From NCBI GenBank assembly GCA_947579665.1, contig OX388350.1, forward strand, positions 34,629,393-34,693,392: DNA of 64,000 bases, written 5' to 3'. The translations under genes were made by a program, and so were the position numbers. Every line of letters starts with the position of its first letter. Position 1 is the first letter of the stretch. The notes beneath the pieces were generated by a model that saw only the letters and a list, made by a program, of their open reading frames with translations, made no database searches and was not told the origin of the DNA. Positions 34,100 to 43,872 of the stretch are shown here, in pieces. The stretch comes from Sympetrum striolatum. Taxonomy: Eukaryota; Arthropoda; Insecta; Odonata; Libellulidae.

Positions 34100-34800
34100 T
34101 TGTCTGCTATTCTAACTCCATTCTGGCCAGCCTTTAGGACAAGCCCTCCGCAGGGCTATTCTGGACTCCCTTTGAATACTCTACGGTACTTCGAGCTAAG
34201 TTACATCCACATAGGAGACTTCTGGAACCTAGACCGATTTACACGTACGCATCTAATATCTTGTCTTCCATGCGTCCATGCCAGTCCCGTTGGAGAGTGC
34301 TTTCCGCAGGATCCTGGCTTCGGGGATAAAACCTTTTTCCCGATCTCGTTACAAGCGAACTGTTTGAAGGCATTCGGGATTGATACTTTCCGCCTCTTCT
34401 TTGCCTTCGAACGATCAATCGAGTTTGTTTGACGGAGGGAAGAACTCCTTATCTCGCTCCAGCCCCTTCACTTGTTTGATTTACTCCCTCCCCTTCCATC
34501 TTCCGCGGAATATCTCGCTGTCAAAAAGATTTTTTGTCAAACCGAAAGAAATCTTTTCGCTCACGGTACAGCTCGACCTACATTTTTCCTTCACAATGGG
34601 CGCCATTTGACCTCCCCTTAAAAAACTTCATCAGCCATTGCAAAAAATGGCCTCGGAGATCTCGATGTCAACTGTCGAAACTATGTTGTTGTATCGGAGA
34701 CTACACGGGAAGTGAGTTAGACTTGAGAGGTAGCGACTTTGAAGCGTCTCGCGATGGATGGCGTTAGAACAGTTGACCTGATTTGTTTTTTCTGTCTCTC
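34100..34800. other. GC-richer island, function unknown
   Basis: Three overlapping plus-strand ORFs of 76-110 codons (34100-34432, 34380-34610, 34534-34767) in a CpG-containing stretch. They overlap one another in different frames, and none shows a domain, signal peptide or convincing start. I cannot call a gene. Confidence 0.3.
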
Positions 34801-36167
34801 ACCGGAATATTAAAACTTTGATAAAGACCCTCCGGTCTCTTCTATTGAAATTATAAGGGATTCTGATGGGTAGACTTGAGAGAACAAAGGAAAACTATTT
34901 GAGTCGGCATCCAAAACAGAAAAGTCATGTAAATAGACATGTTATTAGAATTTTTATCTATTTGAGTTGAGGGTATGAATGCGAGAGCAATTACCATAGT
35001 CTTTCTTGCGTTCGGCAAGGTCAGATAAAAATTCCGTTTGCGTAATTAATAATTTAAGGAAAATAATTTTTTTGTTTTATTGCTCTCATGCATTAAATAG
35101 AATTAAAAATAATTATGAATTTGAAGTAAAAAATATTGACTACAATAAATGAATGATAACCATACAAATATCGAGTAATAAAAAACATGACTATTTTTGT
35201 GAAATCTTATATGCGATACCTACCACCCAACTGATACAATGCAATTCGATAATTTTAAGTTATATTAACGAGACCAGTACAAGGTAAAAAAATTCATAAA
35301 CACGTAAAAAAATCCTTGCATGGAAAAAATAAGATAGAATCATTTGTATTTGTGGATAAAAAAAGCACTCTATACATTTTTAAGAGGGGAGAGCAACGCA
35401 GCTAATTAAATGTCTGAAGTTCAAATGAAGATTGCTTATTCTCCAGATGAATAACCTTTTTAAACATAGCTGAAATCGAAATAAATTACTGACTTATATA
35501 TTAATATACGTTACAGGTGGAGTAATGTCTTTACAAACTATTTCCAGATGTCAGAAATTCTGCATAGAATATGTATAGAAAAATTGCCAAGTAAAAGCCG
35601 AAAATGTCTGTTTCATGATGATTTCTAATTTTCGATAAGAAGTTAATTTACTATCTCATTGAGTAAATTTCAATTCCAGCAAAAACATTTGGGTTTTCTA
35701 TTGGAAACTGAGCATGTTCATTTGATTTAAGATGACACATCACTATTATATGAAAGACACGTTATTGATATTTAATGTCTACAAATATTTTGATGCGATA
35801 CCATTATTTTCTGATTGGTTCAAACAACTCAGCATAGTCAGTATGCATCTTCACCCAATACACGCTAATAACGACACTGGGTTATCTACTTCCGACTATC
35901 GTTTAGTTTAACTATGAAACAGTCCAAAAAAAACAAAGTGTGGAAGCTCAAACGACTTCAGATTAAAATATTTTCCTAAGTAAAATCGAAAAACCTATCA
36001 ACCGTTCCTCTTCATAAGGTATGACTTCTTTCCCACTATTAATCGTCATTATAGCTATAGACTTCCTAACCTGTGCGGATAAATCATTTAGCTTATTTAA
36101 AACAATCTTGTTATTTTCTATATCGTAATTGATAAATTGTAAAACTTTATATAAGTTTTATATTTAT
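34801..36167. other. AT-rich stretch with nothing recognised
   Basis: AT-rich unique-looking sequence, no long ORF or hairpin. Confidence 0.45.
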
Positions 36168-36384
36168 ACCGGCCGTGGTGGCGGAGTGGTTTACGTGTTA
36201 GCGCGTAAACGCTCCAACCTCACTGTCCCGGGTTCGAATCCCGGCTAATCGGATTTTTCCGAGTATGGAATGGTGCGTGATATTAATAAAATTAAAAATG
36301 AAAAAAAGAAATAAAATTAAGAAAAGGGGTTCATTGGAGGAATAGCCTTCCTAGGCTAAAATTCGCCCAGAAAAATAAGACGGC

Positions 36385-36417
<33 letters not shown>

Positions 36418-36418
36418 C
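36168..36418 (+). mobile_element. tRNA-derived SINE copy S3, (ATT)n tail
   Basis: The tRNA-like head has A box TGGCGGAGTGG (36179-36189) and B box GGTTCGAATCC (36231-36241), both perfect matches to Pol III consensus. The middle CTAATCGGATTTTTCCGA/TATGGAATGG is shared with the other SINEs. The 3' end GGGTTCATTGGAGGAATAG, then ATTCGCCCAGAAAAATAAGA and CGGC(ATT)n, matches the F1 3' end. The element joins a Pol III head to an F1-type tail. Confidence 0.88.
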
Positions 36419-39411
36419 GGATAAACTGTATTGTACTAGTAGTATGTACTTTCTGAACTTCTATTTCTTTAGACATTTACTCTATAAAGCAGTGGCTCTT
36501 AATCTTTTTAACAGTCAGCAAGAATATCCTTGAATATAAAAATAAGCTCTCGCAACCCCTTAAGAAAAAGTATTTCTATTTTTTAATTAGGAAATAACAT
36601 ATATTGCGAAATATTTTAATTCTTGCATAAAAATGAATACGTTCACAATACATACTATAATATCACAAATAAAATAAATACTGGTTTAAAATCTCCAATT
36701 GCCGTTTTTGTAGGCGTTCCTCTTCTCATTCACTACCTCTAATCCCTTAACTACCGTGTCCCAAATTTCCTTTTTAGAAATAAAACCATTTATAAATTTT
36801 TGATGGTTACGCTGTTTCTGATAATCGGTTAAATGGCAATTTTCATTAAATATTTTGAAGCTTCTCTCGTACTAAATTGCTCGCATGCTCGTTTGAAAAA
36901 CTACTGCTGTAAAAACTATGTAAAAATGATAAATAAATAAAAAAATTGAACAAAAATACGTTTCATTCCCGAGACAAGCTCAAAAAAATTAAGATTTATA
37001 ATAAGATTTTTCTCATCATCCCTAAATCATCCCCACATTCTTTCCCACCGCCATTTCCTCATAACCCAATCCCTCCACGGGATCCTTTTTCTCTTTGTGT
37101 CACTTTCTCTTTCATCTCCGCAAAAGTACTCTCATCTGCACGCCTCGCGCTTTTCCGTTCGCCTCTAAAGCAACCCCAGAGGCAACTGTTACCCTCCACG
37201 AACATCTCCCCTCGCGATGGAACATCTCTCTCACCCGAACTTCACCACCAACTTCTCTGCCTCCGTGCATTCCCGTTCTTCCCTTGTTTTCATTCCTAAG
37301 TCCTCAGATTCCAGAGCGACTCCATTTTTATGACGCCCCCAAATTTATGCGGTGGACCCGGCCAAACTTTAGCCCACCAACTATTTACGCTTTAGGTACG
37401 GGAGTAATAAACACCCGCGCGCATAAATGCATACGTATGGGCTCGGATGCCACCCTATTTTATTCTGCATTCGCCAAAGTCATTATCGACCGCGTTTTTC
37501 CTACGGGGCAGATGCTTCCAAAATGAGGATGTTCTTTGAGGTGGAAAATTTTGGGGTATGTTTGAATGGTAAGTGATGCGATCCTTCTTCGGAACGCCAA
37601 TTTTGCTTTCCTTCACTTTCACGTACGGTATCGAACCATTGAATCTGCTCCATCTTGAATAACGGATAAAATACGTAGTGACACGTATTTATGAGCTTTG
37701 TACCCTCGGAAATTGTTTCCATGCGGGTTATTTTTGCGAGCATCCAATTTAAACTTCCTATGACGAGAGAAAGTTTCGAGTGCCATGAGAAATGTTTCGC
37801 ATATCCCGTAGAGCATCGTGTACTCGAGATCGTTCTCGGAATTTAATTTCTGCCTAACGGCACGTCGATGAGTACAGCAGCTTATAAAGCGCTTGCACTC
37901 ACATAAAGTACCCATTAATTTCTTATTGTAATCTTCAAATTATCATCCTCGTTTTTAAGATGAACAAAATATGATACTTAATAACTGATTATTGATTTAT
38001 TAGGAAATATAATAACTTTACCGCATGAAAAGGTCGATTCATCACGTTTTAAATTTGTAAGGCAACTTTTATATATATTCGGAATCACGGATTACAATCC
38101 TTATCCAAGAATGTAGCTCAGAATGTATTAAGAACCATACCAAAATAATTCGTAAAATAAATATAATTAAAGCCATTTACTCGACTATAATCATTTTAAA
38201 TCGGCTGCAGTTAGCTTAACTGTGCAGTAACTCATCATAGGAATATGTAGGAATAGAAATAACACTTTACATATTACATAACCGGAAGAATATTTAGGTA
38301 ATAATTTACATATTATATTATAGGTGAAATACGCAATCTTTATTCCAATATTTATCTCTATGTACTTTTTTTAAAACATCTTTGTAAAGGAATTGTACTT
38401 AAGTTATAAACAATTCAATGACGTCAGTTAATGTTTAAATATAAGAAGGGTTAAAACTATAAAAAAAACCTTCGTTTTTGTTTCTTAAAATTTTTTATTA
38501 AACTAGAAAGCCAAAAAAACTCTGGGTCTACATATTTCATTAGAGATATAAAACAGGTACAGTTAGATATTAAAAAGTAGAAACTCATAATTTTGTAAAA
38601 TAAAATAGATATTTCCATTATATTTTCTATTAGAGAATAGTGGTGGGAGTACGGTACTTCTACGATAAATAATGAATTTTGTACGATGGATTTATAAAGC
38701 CATAGAACTACAATTTTCTCCTCTGATTTTATTTCCCCATCATACTTAAGTTTTAAATTATTACGTGAAAATGGAAAACGTTTCCTTTGATATTATCTAA
38801 CAGACACAAAGTAATTGAAAACTTTGCAGTCGACATGAAATCATATTACAACAAAAATAATATGCCATGGATGCTTAGCAGTGTTCGATAACGTAACCTA
38901 ACGATTCGTAATCTTATCAGAGCTTTCTCAAAGGGAATTTGCGGCTGATCCCGTTTTAACGAATCTATTTAGAGGCTAAAAATTCAATCTTTTCAACAGC
39001 GTTTAAATTGTTTGCACGTTAGAAAGCTTAGAAATCACTGCTTGGCAGAGGTGAAATTACTAGGAGGAACGCAAGGCAAACAGAATGCGTGATGCTACAG
39101 AATCCATATTATTATGTGAGAGCATGCCCCTGTCTACCGTAAAGCAAACAAGGAAAGCGCCTGGGGACATACCCAAACACACAGCTTGGTGGCTTGTACG
39201 GCACGACTGTTAATGTAAATTCTGAATTAAAATCTCTTAAAATTAAACCGCGAGGGGCAGAATATACATGGAATTCAAATTAATATGTTATTTGGATTTA
39301 AAAATTTATTTGATTCTCCGTTCCATAAACACGAGTCCATGGGTGCAGTGAATGTCCTACGACTTCGGCTTTGACGGGACTAAACAAGCCGAATCGAAAG
39401 TCGTTTACATG

Positions 39412-39455
<44 letters not shown>

Positions 39456-39500
39456 TTTTTGTTACAATAGGACTATAATCTAAAATTTTACTTATTAAAA
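36419..39500. other. AT-rich stretch with one GC-richer island
   Basis: AT-rich apart from 37020-37900, where overlapping ORFs occur (plus 37095-37526, 143 codons; plus 36946-37299; minus 37501-37743 and 37619-37915). None contains a motif I know. An (AAT)n microsatellite lies at 39412-39455. Confidence 0.35.
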
Positions 39501-39905
39501 TTCTATGTATTTAAAAAAAAATTTAATATTTTATACTTTTATTTTTTTTTATATTTATGACCATGTATATATATACATATTCTTTTGCATGACCATCCCT
39601 GACGAGTCGTTTAGACTCAGGGTCTTCATGCTATTTCACTGTAATTTTTTTCTGTTTGCTTATGAGAATCCATATTTGAATTTGAACTATTTTTTATTTT
39701 TTATATTTTGATGTATTTGTGAATTTAAAATTATTATTAAGTATACCTATTGGCTTTATGTAAAAAGTTGAAATATGTATGTCATGTATATTCTAAAATG
39801 TAATGCTCTTTGTAAGTCTTTCTTTTTTTACATGGCATCTTCTTTAATGGATTTTAATATTTCTTGAAAATTATTGTATTTTAAATAAATGTATTTCATT
39901 TCATA
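39500..39905 (+). repeat. LINE 3' UTR fragment with conserved hairpin
   Basis: T-rich strand with a stem-loop at 39597-39622: CCCTG/CAGGG outer stem, ACG bulge, AGTC/GACT inner stem. This has the same layout as the hairpin in the 3' UTR of the LINE at 55.1 kb (CCCCCTG, ATG bulge, AGCTA/TAGCT, CAGGGGG). Downstream AT-rich sequence with AATAAATG near 39885 reaches the (AAT)n tract. No coding part remains. Confidence 0.5.
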
Positions 39906-39934
39906 ATATAAAAATAAAAATAATAATAATAATG

Positions 39935-39988
<54 letters not shown>

Positions 39989-40190
39989 CGTCTTTATTTG
40001 GGCGAGATTGAGACTTAAAAGTCTCTTCTTCCATCTAACCCATCGTCATTAATTATGAAATTAGAAGAAGAAAAAATTAGAAGAATTGTGGATGTAAAAA
40101 ACCTAAGAGATTCTTAGGGAAAAAAATCCACTGCAGGAAAACACCCACAAGGAAGGGGGCATGAAAAACCTGCGCAAACCTACCGATAGT
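39905..40190 (-). repeat. F1 repeat copy with long (TTA)n tail, best preserved
   Basis: A long (AAT)n microsatellite (about 39918-39985) is the 3' tail of a minus-strand copy, followed by CGTCTTTATTTGGGCGAGAT, TTAAAAGTCTCTTCTTCCAT, CATCGTCATTAATTATGAAA, CCTAAGAGATTCTTAGG and CACTGCAGGAAAACACCCAC. The palindrome CCTAAGAGATTCTTAGG is a conserved internal hairpin. No tRNA head follows on the right. Confidence 0.85.
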
Positions 40191-42811
40191 AATAGCTAAA
40201 AGATAAGAGAAGAGAAAAACATTCAAAAATAAATAAATACACTACCAATAAGTACTTACATGCGATACATAAATAAGAATCAGTTAACATTTAAACAGAG
40301 ATAGCTATATACAAAGTAACATAAAAAACAAAATAGAAAAACAAGGAAAACTTACATTATCAGGAAAAATAAAAGAATATTATAAAAAAACAGTATCAAA
40401 ATAATGCATACAGTATGTACTGGTCAAAGTTTTATATAACATTGACATTTAGGTAACTCTAAGTAAGGAAAAAATAGATAAAAGAAAAAAATAAATAAAA
40501 TAAAAAAATAAACAGATGAGAATTATTAGGTATAAAGACAGAATAATTACGTACAAAGACATAGAAAGCATCTTATGCGTTGAGAGGAAGAGCAGGAGCA
40601 ACATCAATATGTATGGAATAGATGAGATTTCTTTTCATTGCTGATTGCATTGCTGCATTTCGTGTCAGAGCATTTATAGGAAACATTTAAGCAAGGATAG
40701 AGGAGTAAAATAAGGTGATTCAGTGAATGCATATTGAAAGAAAGTAGTGATAGGTAGTGAGTGAAGTTTTCTTTGAGGGTACTCTAAAATAATTTACCCT
40801 AAACTGGTGTGAAAATGAGTACCTTCTGGGTAGAAAGTAATCTTTCTATTCACGCTGGAGATCAATAAAATATTCCTCGTTATACTTCTCCAGATGAGCT
40901 TATTTTTTTAATCAATACAACCTTACGTTATAATTACAACTATACGCAAAAGAGATGGTAATCTTAAGATTTTGGTGATATATTTTCATGAATCCTTATA
41001 TATAATTTCCTAAGAGTCCGTCTGTCCGTCCGTCCCCCCTTTATTTCAGAAACGGTTTGACTTAGAGATCCGAAACATGCTGCATTGAGTTTCTACGAGT
41101 TAGAAACCCCTAGGAAAACTATTCCCATTACTGATAAGGCTCGGGTTCGAACCCAGGAGTCCATAATACGGTTCCATAAGGAATACACGTAAACTTCACT
41201 TTTATCGGTTGCAGGGCTAATTTCTTTTGCAAAATTAAATTAGAAAGAATCCTTGTTAAAAGTCGAGAATACCGTTAAAAGAAGGGACATTAAATAAAGT
41301 TTCTTGTTTTAGTCATGGAATGACGATTTCGATTAGAAATTGCCAGTATTTTGTTAGAATAGAAGAGATTTTGGTTAAACTGCAGTATACGTGCCCACCT
41401 TTTGTTTTTGAAATTCGCCGCAAGATGGCAGTAGCACCAGCAACAAACCTAACATTTGAATAAGGAACTCGCGCACCCAATCTCCGCCACTACTCGTGAG
41501 GGTGACATTCCTGTTTAAACGAACCCCGCAGGTGTGAGGCATGTCCCCGAGATCCCGAAGGGATCGAAGGAGACCCCAAGAACCCAAAAACAACCTCCAG
41601 TTGTAGGAATGTCGACATCGCAGTCCTTTGAAAAGGTACACTTGAAAAATACAGGTGATAGAAGTGCTGCCATGTAGCGGCGAATTTCGAAAAAATAGGG
41701 TGGGCTCGTAAACTGCAGTTTTACCGAAATTTTTGAGGTTATAAACAAGTCCGTTCCCATTAACGACGAATGCGGTTGTTGAATTATCTCATTAAAACAT
41801 AACGATAATTTAGGCCCGTGTTGGCGTCATGACTGTTTATAGCAACGTAACAATTTACAGATGATTGCGCAAATTTGGTGATAGCGTGTCAACTAAATTA
41901 CCTTCTGTGAAATCTAGAGATTATTTGTATTCTCCCTGGTAAGTTGAAGACCTTTTTAATGTTATATCTGACTTAAATTATAAAGCAAATCTATTTACAA
42001 CATCGTATTTCCGCTGTCGACGAAAATGATTAACCTGATTAAGTAAGTGAACGTCTTTTGTTATGGTATTTGTTCTCTTTAAGGTATTGAAATAAAAGTG
42101 ATGAAGTAGCAGAATATTGAATATTTCACCCTTGACAGAAAATGTAAGGCGTAAATATGATTAATTATTTGTAGAATTAAAGTAATTAAAAATATATCAG
42201 TGCGATAATAGTTATAACTTATTGTCACTATCAATTACATGTACATGGCATGGAATTATGTACAAGTTAAAAATGATTTTCTAAACTTAGGTCCTGTACT
42301 ATAAGATATATTTAGAGTCGACCTTGACTGAAATCTTCACTTAAACTCTAGCAAAACGTATTATAGTCGATCTTTAAGCCTTCGTTGATATTTAACTTTT
42401 AAAAATAACATTAACCGCAATACATCATGGATGTAAACAAACTATATGGCGGAAATTTCTAGAGATAGCCTCTCGCCTCAGTTGGTTTATCGGTGAAAAT
42501 AAGTTTATTCAGTGGCATTTTCGGTTTAAAATCCTCAAAATATCCTAAATAAATTGGTATGTTTCGTTTACACAGATATTTCTCGTGACATTGTCATTTT
42601 CTCTTTGTTAATCATAGTACATACGTTCGGTGTTGTGAAGTATTTTTTATGCTTCAGAAACTTTATAATTGTTATAATTAGTTATAAATTGGAAGTGAAA
42701 TGAATTTATTAAGTTTATTAAAATTACTTATTTAATTTTCACATTTATTAATGATAAAGTATAAGTAGAACTCAGTTTCTACGTCAATTTAGACGAATAT
42801 GACAGGGTTAA
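40191..42811. other. AT-rich stretch with weak repeat traces
   Basis: Mostly AT-rich. At 41020-41040 a GTCCGTCTGTCCGTCCGTCC proto-microsatellite is followed by ACGGTTTGACTTAGAGATCC, a layout often seen in dispersed repeats. At 41145-41160 a GGGTTCGAACCC tract resembles a B box but lacks an A box. A GC-richer part at 41390-41760 contains two short overlapping minus-strand ORFs without domains. Confidence 0.35.
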
Positions 42812-42855
42812 TAACATACATATGAGTATGATATTACATACTCATATGTATGTTA
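42812..42855. repeat. Perfect 19-bp inverted repeat (hairpin)
   Basis: TAACATACATATGAGTATG at 42812-42830 and its exact complement at 42837-42855 are separated by ATATTA. It lies 40 bp left of the foldback element but outside its target-site duplication. Confidence 0.85.
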
Positions 42856-43009
42856 CTTGTCCAACGTCTTATCACTTGAAATTAAACTGAACACCTAATA
42901 TATTAAAATTCACAGTCGCTGGCGATGTCTTGTGGAAATACACCATGATGAAGAAGAAGATTATTGTACTTTTTCCACAGTAAAAGTTTATTAAAAACAA
43001 ATAAAAATA

Positions 43010-43047
43010 CACGACTAGTTTCAGCGATTGATCGCCATCATCAAGTG
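43010..43047 (-). ncRNA. Hammerhead-like motif in left arm
   Basis: On the minus strand: CAC, UUGAUGA, U, stem II GGCGA/UCGCU with UCAA loop, GAAA, palindromic stem III ACUAGU, triplet GUC, GUG. It is identical to the right-arm copy. The first core base is U instead of the near-invariant C, which probably weakens cleavage. The rest of the type-I layout is intact. Confidence 0.6.
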
Positions 43048-43234
43048 ACATAGCAAAAACAGTAAGCAATTATATACATCTTTCTTTCTTTCTATATAAT
43101 TATATATATCTATATAATTATATATATAATTATATTTCTATATAATTATATATATCTTTCTTTTCTTTATTACATATATCGATCTTTCCACCAGTCTTCC
43201 TTGTATATATAATTGCTTACTGTTTTTGCTATGT

Positions 43235-43272
43235 CACTTGATGATGGCGATCAATCGCTGAAACTAGTCGTG
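43235..43272 (+). ncRNA. Hammerhead-like motif in right arm
   Basis: CAC at 43235-43237, core UUGAUGA 43238-43244, five-base-pair stem II 43246-43259, GAAA 43260-43263, stem III within ACUAGU 43263-43268, C17 at 43269, GUG 43270-43272 closing stem I. Predicted cleavage is between 43269 and 43270. The C-to-U change in the core is shared with the other arm, so it was probably present when the element inserted. Confidence 0.6.
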
Positions 43273-43352
43273 TATTTTTATTTGTTTTTAATAAACTTTT
43301 ACTGTGGAAAAAGTACAATAATCTTCTTCTTCATCATTTAACCTAATATATT

Positions 43353-43742
43353 GTTGTCAGAATATCAATGTAATCCCACATCTTTAAAGACATTCTTTAG
43401 AAACAATAGAATTGAGAACATTATGAATCAATAGCATCACGACCAGTATAGCTTAGTAATATTTTACTTCAAAGCTCACTTAACCCAAAGCATTTATCCT
43501 GTAATCAATTTAGACTAAAAAGCATAGCACTACTACCTGTTTCCAAGGCACATATAAGTGTTAGAGATTTTCCAAAACGACCCTAGGTTCACGCACAGGA
43601 GATTTAAACTCCAGTGGATTTAAATATCGTCTCAAAAGTAATGTAAGGTATTGGTAGAATGGGAGAAATGAGAGGCATGTAGTGTTGGAATCTATCAGTA
43701 AAGGTTTGCTTGGGGCCAATTTGGGTCTGTAAAGCTTCTTGA
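43353..43742. other. Spacer with nothing recognised
   Basis: AT-rich sequence between the foldback and the jockey element. No feature is supported. Confidence 0.5.
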
Positions 43743-43757
43743 CTTACTACAATCATA
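43743..43757. repeat. Target-site duplication of jockey element, 3' side
   Basis: CTTACTACAATCATA at 43743-43757 is identical to 48306-48320 on the other side of the element. Fifteen bases is within the usual range for jockey-clade insertions. Confidence 0.9.
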
Positions 43758-43872
43758 TATATATATATATAATTTGACATCGTTTGGTGGTGCTGCCTCC
43801 ATCCTTGCCCGTCCTCCTAGGGAGCTCCTTCGGGCTGGTGGGCTCCTTCGTTGGTGGACCTTCAAGGATATT

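Larger units (their letters stand above)
42905..43340. mobile_element. Young Penelope-like foldback with near-identical arms
   Basis: Inverted arms at 42945-43077 and 43203-43337 are identical over about 130 bp apart from one 2-bp indel at the inner edge. Their 125-bp spacer is a TATATAATTA/TTTCTT low-complexity tract. Direct repeats ACCTAATATATT at 42893-42904 and 43341-43352 fit a 12-bp target-site duplication. The left side has 40 bp more (CAGTCGCTGGCGATGTC), with a resemblance to the AATTCCACATAGTGACGG ends of the 9.7- and 20.6-kb elements. Each arm carries a hammerhead-type motif. There is no RT, so the element is non-autonomous. Confidence 0.75.

Noticed and set aside
34100..34767. Chain of three plus-strand ORFs
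   Set aside because: They overlap one another in different frames and do not join into one protein by any visible splice pattern.
36168..36250. Functional tRNA gene
   Set aside because: A and B boxes are perfect, but acceptor and anticodon arms do not form a proper tRNA and the sequence continues into the SINE middle and tail.
37095..37526. 143-codon plus-strand ORF
   Set aside because: Overlaps another ORF in a different frame, low-complexity P/F/L-rich start, no domain.
39905..39990. CRISPR-like or minisatellite array
   Set aside because: It is a simple (AAT)n microsatellite that forms the tail of an F1 copy.
39828..40034. Minus-strand leucine-rich ORF
   Set aside because: Translation of the (TTA)n tail of F1; not a gene.
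41145..41160. SINE head at GGGTTCGAACCC
   Set aside because: Only a B-box-like palindrome, no A box at proper distance and no shared SINE middle.
43081..43190. Structured centre of the 42.9-kb foldback
   Set aside because: TATATAATTA low-complexity DNA without further signal beyond being the spacer of the arms.
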